The position numbers and the translations under genes were made by a program. 64,000 nucleotides of DNA from Streptomyces coacervatus (GTDB lineage Bacteria > Actinomycetota > Actinomycetes > Streptomycetales > Streptomycetaceae), in contig NZ_JARHTP010000004.1 in NCBI RefSeq assembly GCF_029223485.1, positions 310,001-374,000 of the forward strand, read 5' to 3'. Shown piece by piece: positions 18,300 to 27,191 of the stretch; the first letter of the stretch is position 1, and every line of letters starts with the position of its first letter. The notes beneath the pieces were generated by a model. The model was not told the DNA's origin and ran no database searches. It saw nothing but the letters and a program-made list of their open reading frames with translations.

Positions 18300-19002
18300 A
18301 CCGTCCCGCCGGGCAGCGGCTCGTACACAGCCACACCGGCACCTTCGCCGCGGCCGGACATCCCATGGTCGGCATCGTGCTGGCCGCCTCCTTGTCGGTG
18401 GCCGGCGGTCTGCTCCTTGCGGCACAGCGCGGCAGTGCACCCTCGCCTGCGGTCGACGGCGCCACGCACGCCCGTGCGGACCGGTCGTTGCTGCGCGGCG
18501 CAGTCGTCGTACTGATGGGCCTCAATCTCGCCCTCGGGGTCTTCTTCGGTGCCATGCAGGTGTCGGTGACCGCCTTCGTGGTGGAGCACGGCGCACCGGG
18601 CGCCGCGGCCCCGATCTTCGCCGTCTCCAACTGCAGCGGTCTGCTGGCCGGATGGCTGTACGGCCTGCGCCGGTGGCGTGTCGCGCCCCGGTACAACTGC
18701 TTGCGGCGACCAATGCATTGACGCTCGGCACGCTGCTGTTGCTCACGGTCGGCTCACCGCTCGGGCTCGGATTGGTCGTGGTCCTGACGGGTGCCACGAT
18801 CCCGCCTCTTCTGACGCTCTGTTCCGTGCTCACCGCGTCGACCGTCCACCAGGCCGTCCTGACCCAGGCGTTCTCCTGGCTCGGCTCGGCCGGCGCGGCA
18901 GGTTCGGCCGCCGCCGTGATGACACTCCAGAGCCTCGTCGGCCTACGCCTGCTGCGCACAGCGAAAGGGCAATTGGCACGCGCGGAGCCGACGACGAATT
19001 GA
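18300..19002 (+). pseudogene. MFS transporter, C-terminal half, frameshifted
   Basis: One frame reads PMVGIVLAASLSVAGGLLLA, LLRGAVVVLMGLNLALGVFFG and SNCSGLLAGWLYGLRRWRVAP to about 18690. A second frame continues without a gap as VQLLAATNALTLGTLLLLTV, SPLGLGLVVVLTGATIPPLL and QSLVGLRLLRTAKGQLA to the stop at 19000-19002. Together they give the last six helices of a major facilitator transporter. The shift lies at about 18690-18700, and no N-terminal half is present upstream. It is therefore a truncated and frameshifted remnant. The stretch 18153-18300 shows nothing else I can support. Confidence 0.7.
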
Positions 19003-19197
19003 AAGCCGGGACGGCGATCCGGGCAGGAAGGCCGTCCCCGATATCACCGGTTCGCTCGCGTGGCGACGAAGGTTGATCTCCTTGTCGGCACGGCGGCCTC
19101 GGCAACGCGCTTTTCCCCGTTCAGGAGTGGTGCGGACATGCTCGGCGGTCGGTCGTCCGAGGCTCCTGCCCGGTGGGCGTGCGATAGGTTGCCCGCC

Positions 19198-19746
19198 ATG
19201 ACTGAGCTCGGACCCTTCGCCTGGCCACCTGCCCCGATCAGGACGGAGCGGCTGGTGCTCCGTGAGGCCGAGGCCCGGGACCGTGCGGCGTTCATCGAGC
19301 TGTTCTCCTCACCGGAGGTGCATACCTACCTCGGTGGACCTCGACCGCGTGATGAGCTCGAGCGCGCGGTGCCTGAAGTACCCGGCCAGCGCCCCGGCCT
19401 GTTCGTGATCGATCTCGATGGAGCGATGATCGGCATGGTCACGCTCGATCGGCACGGCGCGGAGAGCCCGGGGCACGTCCGTCCGGACGTCGGGCAGACC
19501 GAGCTCGGCTACCTGATCCTGCCGAAGGCGTGGGGACGCGGGTACGGCGCCGAGGCGTGCGCATCGGCGCTCGACTGGTTCGCCGACGCGCTGCCCGGCA
19601 AGCCCGTGGTACTGCGCACCCAGACCGCCAACGACCGCTCGATGCGCCTCGCGGCGAAGCTGGGTTTCACGGAGGTGGAGCGGTTCGAGGAGTACGGCGC
19701 CGAGCAGTGGTTCGGCGTGTGGTCCTCGGCCACTCCGTCCGGTTGA
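19198..19746 (+). CDS. GNAT-family N-acetyltransferase
   Basis: The 182-residue protein starts at ATG 19198, which matches the RimJ-like pattern PIRTERLVLREAEARDRAAF near the N-terminus. The acetyl-CoA pyrophosphate loop is seen in ELGYLILPKAWGRGYGAEACASALDWF, and the typical C-terminal TANDRSMRLAAKLGFTEVERFEEYG follows. It would acetylate an amine of unknown identity (protein N-terminus or small molecule) in the cytosol. There is no clear ribosome binding site. It stands alone between remnants. Confidence 0.9.
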   Translation: MTELGPFAWPPAPIRTERLVLREAEARDRAAFIELFSSPEVHTYLGGPRPRDELERAVPEVPGQRPGLFVIDLDGAMIGMVTLDRHGAESPGHVRPDVGQTELGYLILPKAWGRGYGAEACASALDWFADALPGKPVVLRTQTANDRSMRLAAKLGFTEVERFEEYGAEQWFGVWSSATPSG

Positions 19747-20038
19747 GCAGGGGCATGCCGTCGCCTTCCTGCCCTACCTCGTCCGAGTGGCCGCTCGCCA
19801 CCAGGGTGATCCGCCGGAGCAGTCCGTCCAAGCCGGTGGAGGTCGACATCGATGTACGCCACGCTGTCCGCCTCGCTCGGACCCCAGACCGTACGCAGGG
19901 CCGGCCCACGGCCCTTGAGCGTCCCGCCCGTAGCCCGGGCCACTCGGGACACCAGGGCTTGTCGCGCGTCCCAGAGTTTGATTGGGTACGGCGCGCCGGA
20001 TACGCGAGAGGCGCGTCGGGCGGGAGGGAGCAGGCAGC
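19747..20038. other. Gap with a possible decayed minus-strand gene
   Basis: On the minus strand, two frames give protein-like runs that would join by a frameshift near 19850: LRTVWGPSEADSVAYIDVDL and then LDGLLRRITLVASGHSDEVG followed by QEGDGMPLLNRTE. No family is recognised and no start or ribosome binding site is seen. The rest of the gap is the leader of the next plus-strand gene, including GGGAGGGAG just before its GTG. Confidence 0.25.
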
Positions 20039-20875
20039 GTGCAGCCTACGGCGCAGGAGGACATCCGGGGACCTCTCCCCGAAGGGCTCGCACGAGCGAT
20101 ACGTGACACCGCGGGTGACATCGCGACGCTGCTGAAAGGTGCCTCCGACACGACCGTTCCCGTACCGGATTCGGAGTGGACGGTCGGCGAGGCGGCCGCC
20201 CATCTGGCGCTGGCCAACGAATTGATGGCCGACCTTGCAGCCGGGCACCAGCGCCCCTATGGGGACGGCACGCCGCAGAGTCTGGCCGCTGCCAACGCCC
20301 AGGCCCTCGCCACGTTCGGGGAGCGCGGGGCGCAGCCGCTGGCGTCGATGATCACAGAGCAGGCCCATGCATTCCTCGACGCCGTGGATCGGGCCGCGAG
20401 CGACGAGAGCATCGCCGGCCCGGCCCTCGTCACACCACTGGGTTCCATGGACCGGCACGTTCTCGCGTCCTACCTGCTGACCCACATGCTGGGCCACGGC
20501 TATGACCTCGCTCGTGCGCTGCACCGCCCGCACATGATCGAGCGCGACCGTATCGGGCTGTGCATGCCGTTCATGCTCTCGGTCATGCCGCGCGTCGTCG
20601 ACCCGGCCGCCATCGCCGATCTGGCTGTCCGCTATGCCATCCGCCTGCGGGGCGGTACGGCGTTCGGCGTCAGCCTGGGCGACGGCGCCGTGCACGTGAC
20701 CCCGACGCCGCCGGAACGTCCGGACTGCACCATCCTGATCGAACCCGTGACCTTCCTCCTCATAGCCCTGGGCCGTCGCAACCCGTGGCGGGCCATCGGG
20801 CGGGGCCAGGTGGTCACCTGGGGACGCAAACCCTGGCTCGCGCCCCGCTTCCCGACCCTGTTCACCGCGCCCTGA
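20039..20875 (+). CDS. Maleylpyruvate isomerase/DinB-type mycothiol-dependent protein
   Basis: The 278-residue protein starts at GTG 20039 behind GGGAGGGAG. The first ~170 residues are a DinB/MDMPI four-helix bundle: LARAIRDTAGDIATLLKGA, WTVGEAAAHLALANELMADLAAG with its metal-type histidine, and YLLTHMLGHGYDLARALHRP with two further histidines. The last ~100 residues resemble the SCP2-like C-terminal domain (RLRGGTAFGVSLGDGAVHVTP ending WGRKPWLA). Such proteins in actinobacteria are thought to be mycothiol-dependent transferases or isomerases. The substrate is unknown. The MBL-fold gene follows closely and may share the transcript. Confidence 0.8.
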   Translation: MQPTAQEDIRGPLPEGLARAIRDTAGDIATLLKGASDTTVPVPDSEWTVGEAAAHLALANELMADLAAGHQRPYGDGTPQSLAAANAQALATFGERGAQPLASMITEQAHAFLDAVDRAASDESIAGPALVTPLGSMDRHVLASYLLTHMLGHGYDLARALHRPHMIERDRIGLCMPFMLSVMPRVVDPAAIADLAVRYAIRLRGGTAFGVSLGDGAVHVTPTPPERPDCTILIEPVTFLLIALGRRNPWRAIGRGQVVTWGRKPWLAPRFPTLFTAP

Positions 20876-20987
20876 CCATGGCCGAGGTGCGGTGATAGCG
20901 TCCCGGCTGGAGACGCGAGCGCGTGTCTTCCCGGACGAGATGTGCGCCGTACCCGGCCCGCCAAGACGACGCACTTCAGGAGGCATC

Positions 20988-21860
20988 GTGTCCGATGCGG
21001 GCGAGGCTGGTGTCCGGAAATTCAGCGCAGAGCCGCTGGGCGTCGACTGGATTCACGGGTCGCCGTCGGCCAAGCACAACACCGACCCCGATCTTCAAGT
21101 GCACTGGTACGACGAGCACACGGTGTTGCTGCGACAGAACAAGGCGATCCACTACGAGGCTCCGTTTCTGTATCTGTTGTTCGGGGAGCGTGAGGCGGTC
21201 CTGATCGACACGGGTGCCACAGCGTCACCGGAATTCTTTCCGGTCCGCCGGACTGTCGATGACCTTGTCGAGGCGTGGCTGGCCCGTAACCCCCGCGACT
21301 CCTATGGCCTTCTCGTACTCCACACGCACTCGCACGGCGATCACGTCGCGGGCGACGGACAGTTCCTCGACCGGCCGGACACGATGGTGGTGGGTGGCGA
21401 TCGGGATCCGGCCTGGACCTACTTCGGGTTCGCCGACGATCCGGAGGCGGTGCGGCCCCTCGACCTCGGGGGGCGGGTGCTGGAAGCGCTCGCGACTCCG
21501 GGCCATGACGCTGCGGCAATCACGTTCTACGACCCGTGGACCGGTTTCCTGCTGACGGGAGACACCGTCTACCGCGGGCGGCTTTACATCGAGGACTGGT
21601 CGGCCTTCTCACGGACCATCGACCGGCTGATCGCATTCGCCGACCGGCGTCCGGTCACCCACGTTCTGGGCTGCCACATCGAGATGACAGGCAAGCCGGG
21701 TGTCGACTACCCGATCCGCACCACGTACCAGCCGGACGAACCCCCGCTGGAGATGACCCCGGCCCACCTGCATGCCGTGCGCGCGGCCCTGGACGAAGTC
21801 GGGCCTCACCCCGCTCGCCGCGCGTTCGCGGACTTCATCCTCTGGCCCGAAGAGGCCTGA
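20988..21860 (+). CDS. Metallo-beta-lactamase-fold hydrolase
   Basis: The 290-residue protein starts at GTG 20988, five bases after AGGAGG. The metal signature HTHSHGDH begins at His112, a later histidine lies in LATPGHDAAAITFYD, the bridging aspartate in LLTGDTVYRGRLY, and the last histidine in HVLGCHIEM. This is a dinuclear zinc or iron hydrolase of broad type; the N-terminal LLFGEREAVLIDTGA is also typical. The specific substrate (thioester, lactone or phosphoester) cannot be read. It follows the MDMPI-type gene by about 110 bases. Confidence 0.9.
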   Translation: MSDAGEAGVRKFSAEPLGVDWIHGSPSAKHNTDPDLQVHWYDEHTVLLRQNKAIHYEAPFLYLLFGEREAVLIDTGATASPEFFPVRRTVDDLVEAWLARNPRDSYGLLVLHTHSHGDHVAGDGQFLDRPDTMVVGGDRDPAWTYFGFADDPEAVRPLDLGGRVLEALATPGHDAAAITFYDPWTGFLLTGDTVYRGRLYIEDWSAFSRTIDRLIAFADRRPVTHVLGCHIEMTGKPGVDYPIRTTYQPDEPPLEMTPAHLHAVRAALDEVGPHPARRAFADFILWPEEA

Positions 21861-22000
21861 GAGCCGTGTCGCGTGGGCGGTGCATCGGCGTCGTAGCGCC
21901 CATGAAGAGCACGGGTGCAGGCGCGCGGATACGCTGATGGTGCTCGGCAAACCAGCGTGCGCTCAGCCCGCACCCCGGCGACCGCAACACAGGAGGAAAC

Positions 22001-22447
22001 GTGTCCGGTCAGTTTGAGGCGACAGCCGAGATCAACCGCCCTATCGAGGAAGTCTTCGCCTTCCTCGCCGACGGCACGAACGACCCCAAGTTCAGCCCGA
22101 GAGTCCAGGCGATCACGAAGACTCCGGAGGGGCCGACGGCAGTCGGCACGGTCTTTACGAGTACGGTCAAGGACGCCGGGATGAAGACGGGCCGGAAGTT
22201 CCGGATCACCGAATTCGAGGCTCCCCGCCGAATCCGCTGGACGGAGACCTCGAAGAACATCGTGACGGCGGACGAGGGCGGCTACGACCTGGAGTCCACC
22301 GGTCCGGGCACGACCAAGGTGCGGATCTTCAACGTCCTCGAAGGCCACGGCATCGGAAAGCTGCTGGTGGGCTTCGCACTGGCTGCGGCACGCAAAGACG
22401 CGCCCGCGTTCGGGCAGCGCATCAAGGCGGCCGTGGAAGCGTCCTGA
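22001..22447 (+). CDS. SRPBCC (START-like) family protein
   Basis: The 148-residue cytosolic protein starts at GTG 22001 behind AGGAGG. It has the helix-grip pattern: first strand SGQFEATAEINRPIEEVFAFLAD, then FTSTVKDAGMKTGRKFRITEFEAPRRIRWTE, YDLESTGPGTTKVRIFNVLE and a long C-terminal helix ending IKAAVEAS. Members bind hydrophobic ligands or act as polyketide cyclase-like proteins; no catalytic residues can be named. It is monocistronic. The 219 bases after it up to the next gene hold nothing I can support. Confidence 0.85.
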   Translation: MSGQFEATAEINRPIEEVFAFLADGTNDPKFSPRVQAITKTPEGPTAVGTVFTSTVKDAGMKTGRKFRITEFEAPRRIRWTETSKNIVTADEGGYDLESTGPGTTKVRIFNVLEGHGIGKLLVGFALAAARKDAPAFGQRIKAAVEAS

Positions 22448-22666
22448 GAGAGACCGGGGGCGGTGAACGCCCTGCGAGGTGCTGAACTCCCGGCGCAGCA
22501 TGTCGTGCGGTGCGGCGGCGCACGACGATCGGCGCGGATCGGGGCCGGTGCGGGCCGCAGACGCCACCTACGCGTCCACGCCCCGCACTCGGCATCACGA
22601 ACTGTGGATCATTTTCTTGATCCTGCAGATGCGCGAGAGCTTGCAATCATCCGGCCGAGGGCAGAC

Positions 22667-22900
22667 TCAGCCCCCGCTCTTACGCCGGAACGTCCGCTGG
22701 CTCGCGGCCGGGCCGTGCGCGCCGCGGATCTTCGACGCATCCGTGTGCGCGGCACCCTCGGCCTGCCCACCGCGCTTTCGCTCAAGGGCTTCACGGAACC
22801 TGCGCTTGAGGTCGTACTGGCCCTCCTCGTCGGGCGTCAGCGGAGGGCGCTCGGCGTCAGGCGCCTCCGGACCGTCCTGCGGTGAAGAATCGGCAGTCAT
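22667..22900 (-). CDS. DUF5302 family small protein
   Basis: The 77-residue protein starts at ATG 22900 behind AGGAGG, which decides against the in-frame ATG at 22933. It is charged and probably disordered (DEEGQYDLKRRFREALERKRG) and ends in ASKIRGAHGPAASQRTFRRKSGG, the hallmark C-terminus of the DUF5302 family found widely in actinobacteria. Function is unknown. Confidence 0.85.
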   Translation of the reverse strand: MTADSSPQDGPEAPDAERPPLTPDEEGQYDLKRRFREALERKRGGQAEGAAHTDASKIRGAHGPAASQRTFRRKSGG

Positions 22901-23580
22901 GGTGACCTCCTGCGTTCGCATGGTTGAAGACACAGCGTGTCATGCCGAGCGCGGGAGGGGACACGCCGGCCGTCGCCGCCCGACCAGGGCGGAAGCAGGG
23001 GCGGGGCCACTGTCGGACCGGCCGACCGTCGGACAGCCTGAGCATGGCGTCCGAAGGCCGCGCCGGCGACGGCGGTGGGTTGGACGCCATCCCCTCCTCC
23101 CCCACCACACTCACCGGCGCCGGGGTCAACGCATCATGCCCCACACAACCGCCTTCGCCAGGAACCACTGGTACAGCCGGCGCACCTTTCTGACCTGCGC
23201 TTGCGTGGGGGCGATGAGGCTGTGACCTGCTAGGACGGGTTGCAGAGGCGAGCGGGGGCAGTCAGAGGCAGCGCCCTCTGCAACTGGCCCTTGAGCAATA
23301 GGCGTTGGCCGGTGTGGATCACGGGCGGGCGGCTCTGACGGTGCTCTGTGTCGACCTCGGTCGAGCCGCGATGGGGACGCGTGCCTCCACTCCGGGCCAG
23401 GGCAAAGCCACGGCCTCCACGGCGGCACATCCTGGAGACCTTGCCGGCACCGATTGGAGGCCGGTTCCGGGCACACAGCGATGCGGGCCTCGGACACCGG
23501 TTCCCCGAGACGGCTGCCCGCGCGAGCCCGCTGCGCGTACCATCGCGCAGCCAGTACGCCGGTCGCAGCTCGTGAAGGCA
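22901..23580. other. Long intergenic stretch with an inverted repeat
   Basis: About 680 bases hold no gene I can support. GTTGCAGAGG (23239-23248) and CCTCTGCAAC (23275-23284) form a perfect ten-base stem with a 26-base loop, possibly a terminator or structured RNA. On the minus strand a short run QAQVRKVRRLYQWFLAKAVV (ending near 23126) looks protein-like, but its upstream frame does not, so I do not call it. The stretch ends in the LysR-type operator before the MFS gene. Confidence 0.4.
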
Positions 23581-23603
23581 GCTCATCCACGGTGTGGATG
23601 AGC
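23581..23603. promoter_or_regulatory. LysR-type operator upstream of the MFS transporter
   Basis: GCTCATCCA (23581-23589), five bases, then TGGATGAGC (23595-23603) is a perfect 23-base palindrome containing ATC-N9-GAT, the motif recognised by NodD-like LysR proteins. The same nine-base arms occur at 26110-26132 before the catabolic operon. It lies 180 bases before the transporter start. Confidence 0.85.
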
Positions 23604-23782
23604 CGGATACGGGATTCTGATCGCGTGGAGGATGGCGAGCAGGCGGTCGACGGCCCATAGTCGTCCCTACCCGCACGCCGCTGTCCGGACCAGCCGCCGG
23701 TGTGTGGCCGTCCCCTGCATGCCGTGCGCCGAAGGCGCCCGTGGAAGGCATGCCCGCTCCGTACGACGTTCCTGGAGTCGCC

Positions 23783-25048
23783 ATGCCCGGTTCCGTTCCG
23801 CCGCCGTCTGCCATCGCGGTCGACGACGCTGCTCCGTCGCCCGTGGCCGTCTCGGGCCCGGCTCATCTGCTGCGCGTGACATTGCTGATGGCGGGCAGTT
23901 GTCTGCCGATCCTGGGGGCGGTGCTGATCGCCCCGGTGCTGCCGAAGATGCAGGACTATTTCGCGTCGGTGCCGGGGGCCAAGGCGCTGGTGCCGCTGGC
24001 GCTGACCGTTCCGGCTCTGGCACTGGCGCTGCTGGCGCCGTTCGCCGGCGTGATCGTGGACCGGCTGGGCCGCAAGCGCCTGCTGATCGTGGCGACCCTG
24101 CTGTACGCCGTGTTCGGCACCGCCCCGCTCTGGCTGGAGTCGCTGGGTGCCATCATCGCCAGCCGGGCCCTGGTCGGGGTCACCGAGGCGGCGATCATGA
24201 CGTGCTGCACCACGCTGATCGGGGACTACTACAGCGGCCGGCGGCGGGTGAAGTACCTCGCGCTGCAGACGATGTGCGCGTCCGCGTCGGCCACCGTCTT
24301 CTTTGTGCTGGGCGGCGCCGCCGGATCGGCGGGCTGGCGGGTGCCCTTCTGGGTGTACGCCGTGAGCCTGGCGCTCGCCCCGCTCATGGCCTCCGCGCTG
24401 CCCACTCCGGCGGCAGGCGCGACAGTCACCGAGACGCCGACTCCCGAGGTGCGGCGCCCCTTTCCCCGGCGGCAGTTGGGCGGCATCTGTGCCCTGACCT
24501 TCTTCGGCGCGATGGTGTTCTACACCGTCCCGGTCGAGATGTCGTACCTGCTCGACGACCTCGGGGTGAAGAACTCCGGTGTCATCGGTCTGGCCACCGC
24601 GATCGCCAGCGCTGCGACGGTGGGCGGGGCGGTCACGTTCGCCCGCCTCAAGCGCTCTCCCGACCCGATGCTGCCCGGTGTTCTCGGACTCTGCGCAGCC
24701 GGCTTCGTGGTGATGTTCCTCGGGGGGAACGTTCCGCTGCTGGTCGTCGGGGCGGTGATCAACTGTGTGGGCACCGGCATGATGCTGCCTGCCCTCCTCA
24801 CGAGTGCCATGTCCCGCCTGACGTTCGAGGAGCGCGGCCGCGGCACGGGGCTGTGGATGGCAGCCTTCTTCGGCGGCGAGTTCGTCTGCCCGCTGGTGCT
24901 GCTCGCCGGGGAGGCGGCGGTCGGCAGCCTCGCGGGTGCGGTGGGCGCGCTGGGGCTGGCTGCCGCGGTTGTCGCGGCGGTGCTGTGGGCGGCTCGGCGC
25001 CGCGCGGGCGCCGTGGATCCCCGGCCACTGCCGGAGCAGTTGGTCTGA
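23783..25048 (+). CDS. MFS transporter, probable importer for the adjacent aromatic-acid pathway
   Basis: The 421-residue protein has twelve predicted membrane helices and the MFS signature GVIVDRLGRKRLLIVATLLY between helices 2 and 3. ATG 23783 is preferred because CTGGAG lies at proper distance before it; ATG 23750 is an alternative. It resembles the aromatic-acid/metabolite and Bcr/CmlA-like branches; family alone does not tell import from export. Because its promoter region carries the same palindrome as the degradation operon and the LysR gene lies between them, uptake of the pathway substrate is the simplest role. Confidence 0.88.
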   Translation: MPGSVPPPSAIAVDDAAPSPVAVSGPAHLLRVTLLMAGSCLPILGAVLIAPVLPKMQDYFASVPGAKALVPLALTVPALALALLAPFAGVIVDRLGRKRLLIVATLLYAVFGTAPLWLESLGAIIASRALVGVTEAAIMTCCTTLIGDYYSGRRRVKYLALQTMCASASATVFFVLGGAAGSAGWRVPFWVYAVSLALAPLMASALPTPAAGATVTETPTPEVRRPFPRRQLGGICALTFFGAMVFYTVPVEMSYLLDDLGVKNSGVIGLATAIASAATVGGAVTFARLKRSPDPMLPGVLGLCAAGFVVMFLGGNVPLLVVGAVINCVGTGMMLPALLTSAMSRLTFEERGRGTGLWMAAFFGGEFVCPLVLLAGEAAVGSLAGAVGALGLAAAVVAAVLWAARRRAGAVDPRPLPEQLV

Positions 25049-25119
25049 GACCGGCACGGGCTGAACACACCCTCCCGTGGACCGAGTCGTATCGGTCACC
25101 GACGGGCGCCGGGCCGGCA

Positions 25120-26085
25120 TCAGAGCGGGCCTGGCGCCGGCCCCATCTCCCGTGTGGCGGACACGACTTCGTCCAGGCCGTTGCCGGTCAGCGTGGCACC
25201 CACCTCCGCGGCCTTCTGCCGTAGCCAGATGTGAGCCGCGTCCTGCGTATGCACCGGGTGCCACCACATCGCCTCCTGGACCGGTACCGCCTCGAACGGG
25301 CAGGGCAGGACCCGTACCGCCGCGGCGCGGACCGCTCTGCGGGCCAGGCGCTCCTGGATCATCGCGATCCGGCGGGTGCCCTCGACCATGTGGGGCAGCA
25401 GCTGGAAGGTCTGTACCGAGACCTCGACCCGGGGGCTGATGCCGATCATGCTGAGCTGGCGCGCGGCCGGGGCGTCGTACGGGCGCTGGTAGACCGCCCA
25501 GGGCAGCCGCGACAGGTGGTCGAGGGTGAGTGCGTCACCGACCTCCGGATTGTCGTCGGCGACCATGCACAGCCAGCGGTCCTGGTGGACGTCGACGCAT
25601 GGGAGACCGTCGATGATGCCGTGCGGCAGCAGCAGGCCGTCGACGGTGCTCAGCACGGTCGCGGTGTTCTCCACCACCGCGGGCGTCGAATGCTGGAAGG
25701 TGAGCCGGATGCCGGGCGCCTCCTGGTGCAGTGCGCGGGCCAGCGCGGAGCCGAACACCGCCGCGCCGTAGTCGGAGCAGAGCAGCGTGAACTCGCGTGT
25801 CTCGGCGGCCGGGTCGAAGTCCGCCTGGCTGGCGAAGACCCGCTCCAGCAGATCGCACGCGGTCGCGCTGCGGTCCCGCAGCGCCACCCCGAGCGGCGTC
25901 AGTTCGTAGTTGTTGCCCGTGCGGGCGAGCAATTCGTCGTCGAAATGGCGGCGCAGCCGGGAAAGCGCCGCGCTCATCGCGGGCTGGCTCAGCCCGACGC
26001 GCTCGCCGGCCCGGGTGACGTTGCGCTCCTCCAGCAGGGCGCGCAGGGCGACGACCAGGTTGAGGTCCAGTCGGGACAGGTTCAC
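25120..26085 (-). CDS. LysR-family regulator of the catabolic cluster (NodD-like)
   Basis: The 321-residue regulator starts at GTG 26085 (VNLSRLDLNLVVALRALLEE). Its winged HTH includes NVTRAGERVGLSQPAMSAALSRLRRHFDDELLAR, very close to NodD/NahR-type LysR proteins, followed by a type-2 periplasmic-binding-like effector domain (residues ~95-300). It lies between the MFS gene and the divergent operon. The palindrome with ATC-N9-GAT lies 25 bases upstream of its start and again before the MFS gene. It very likely activates both on sensing the aromatic substrate or an intermediate, and controls itself. Confidence 0.93.
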   Translation of the reverse strand: MNLSRLDLNLVVALRALLEERNVTRAGERVGLSQPAMSAALSRLRRHFDDELLARTGNNYELTPLGVALRDRSATACDLLERVFASQADFDPAAETREFTLLCSDYGAAVFGSALARALHQEAPGIRLTFQHSTPAVVENTATVLSTVDGLLLPHGIIDGLPCVDVHQDRWLCMVADDNPEVGDALTLDHLSRLPWAVYQRPYDAPAARQLSMIGISPRVEVSVQTFQLLPHMVEGTRRIAMIQERLARRAVRAAAVRVLPCPFEAVPVQEAMWWHPVHTQDAAHIWLRQKAAEVGATLTGNGLDEVVSATREMGPAPGPL

Positions 26086-26109
26086 CAAGCACCACCTACA
26101 CAGGACGAC

Positions 26110-26132
26110 GCTCATCCACGCGATGGATGAGC
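26110..26132. promoter_or_regulatory. LysR-type operator between lysR and the catabolic operon
   Basis: GCTCATCCA (26110-26118), five bases, then TGGATGAGC (26124-26132) repeats exactly the arms found before the MFS gene, with a different central five bases. It contains ATC-N9-GAT. A further half-like CATCCA follows at 26135-26140, as expected for the activation half-site next to the promoter. Confidence 0.88.
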
Positions 26133-26207
26133 TGCATCCACAGGATCTATTTCCGTGATCAGCCGATCAGGGTCAGAGTAGACCGCATCCCAGCAGAAGG
26201 ACATCTG

Positions 26208-27191
26208 ATGGCAACACTCGCGCAACCTGCCGGCCCGTTCGCGCTCGGCACGTTCTCGCTTCCGGACACAGCGCCGTTCCCCGGGCTCCTGGCGAAGGGC
26301 CGGGTTCTCGACCTGACCAGAGCCCTGGCCTGGGCACCGTGCGGTCTGCGTGCCGTGGTGGAGCGGTGGGAGGAGGCGCTGCCCGTACTGCACGTCCTGG
26401 CGGACGAGGAGGCCCTGGACTGGCGGCCGCTGGAGGAGCTGCGGGTGCACGCCCCGCTGGAGCCGCGCCAGATCTTCCAGTCCGGCGCCAACTACCGGCA
26501 GCACGTGATCGACCTGGAGGTCGCCCACCGCTCCCCCGACGACCCGCGCACGGTCGAGGAGGCGAGAGCGGAGATCGCCGCGGTCATGGACCGGCGGGCC
26601 GCCGAGGACCTGCCGTACGTGTTCATCGGCCTGCCGAGCACGATCGCCGGCCCGTACGACGATGTCGTACTGCCCGAATGGGCCCAACAGCCCGACTGGG
26701 AGCTGGAGTTGGCGGCCGTCATCGCCAAGCCTGCCTATCGGGTGACCGTGGAGGAGGCTCTGGAGTACGTCGCCGGGTACACGATCGCCAACGACCTCAC
26801 GGACCGTGCCACCGTCTTCCGGCGGGACATGAAGGCCATCGGCACCGACTGGCTGCGCTGCAAGAACGCGCCGGGCTTCACTCCGCTGGGCCCGTGGCTC
26901 GTCCCTGCCGAGTCGATCGCCGACCCCGACGACCTGCGGGTCACGCTGAAGCTGAACGGCGAGACCATGCAGGACGAGTCCACCAAGGACATGCTCTTCG
27001 GGGTCGCCCGCCTGGTGTCGTACATCTCGCAGACCGCTCAACTCCTGCCCGGTGACCTGGTGTTGACGGGCAGCCCGGCCGGCAACGGACTTCACTGGGG
27101 CCGGCTGCTGCGGGACGGCGACGTCATGGACGGCTCGATCACGGGGCTCGGCGCGCAGCGCACCCGCTGTGTCTCGGAGGACGCCTCGTGA
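26208..27191 (+). CDS. Fumarylacetoacetate hydrolase (FAH) family protein, first copy
   Basis: The 327-residue protein starts at ATG 26208 behind AGAAGGA and is the first gene of the operon. The C-terminal two thirds form the FAH fold: IFQSGANYRQHVIDLE, the metal-binding DWELELAAVIAK, YTIANDLTDRATVFR and LLPGDLVLTGSPAGNG. Family members cleave C-C bonds or hydrate/decarboxylate diketo acids using Mg2+ or Mn2+. In a meta-cleavage context it could act on an oxo-dienoate or an acylpyruvate. It overlaps the next gene by four bases (GTGA). A second FAH protein lies five genes further on, so each probably handles a different intermediate. Confidence 0.9.
   Translation: MATLAQPAGPFALGTFSLPDTAPFPGLLAKGRVLDLTRALAWAPCGLRAVVERWEEALPVLHVLADEEALDWRPLEELRVHAPLEPRQIFQSGANYRQHVIDLEVAHRSPDDPRTVEEARAEIAAVMDRRAAEDLPYVFIGLPSTIAGPYDDVVLPEWAQQPDWELELAAVIAKPAYRVTVEEALEYVAGYTIANDLTDRATVFRRDMKAIGTDWLRCKNAPGFTPLGPWLVPAESIADPDDLRVTLKLNGETMQDESTKDMLFGVARLVSYISQTAQLLPGDLVLTGSPAGNGLHWGRLLRDGDVMDGSITGLGAQRTRCVSEDAS

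Noticed and set aside
23030..23075. Apparent inverted repeat CTGTCGG...GTCGGACAG
   Set aside because: On checking, the arms are mostly direct repeats (GTCGGAC twice) and only five bases are truly complementary.
23126..25267. Long minus-strand frame across the MFS transporter
   Set aside because: Low-complexity Arg/His/Gln/Gly-rich antisense of the MFS gene; only the last ~25 residues look protein-like, which is too little.
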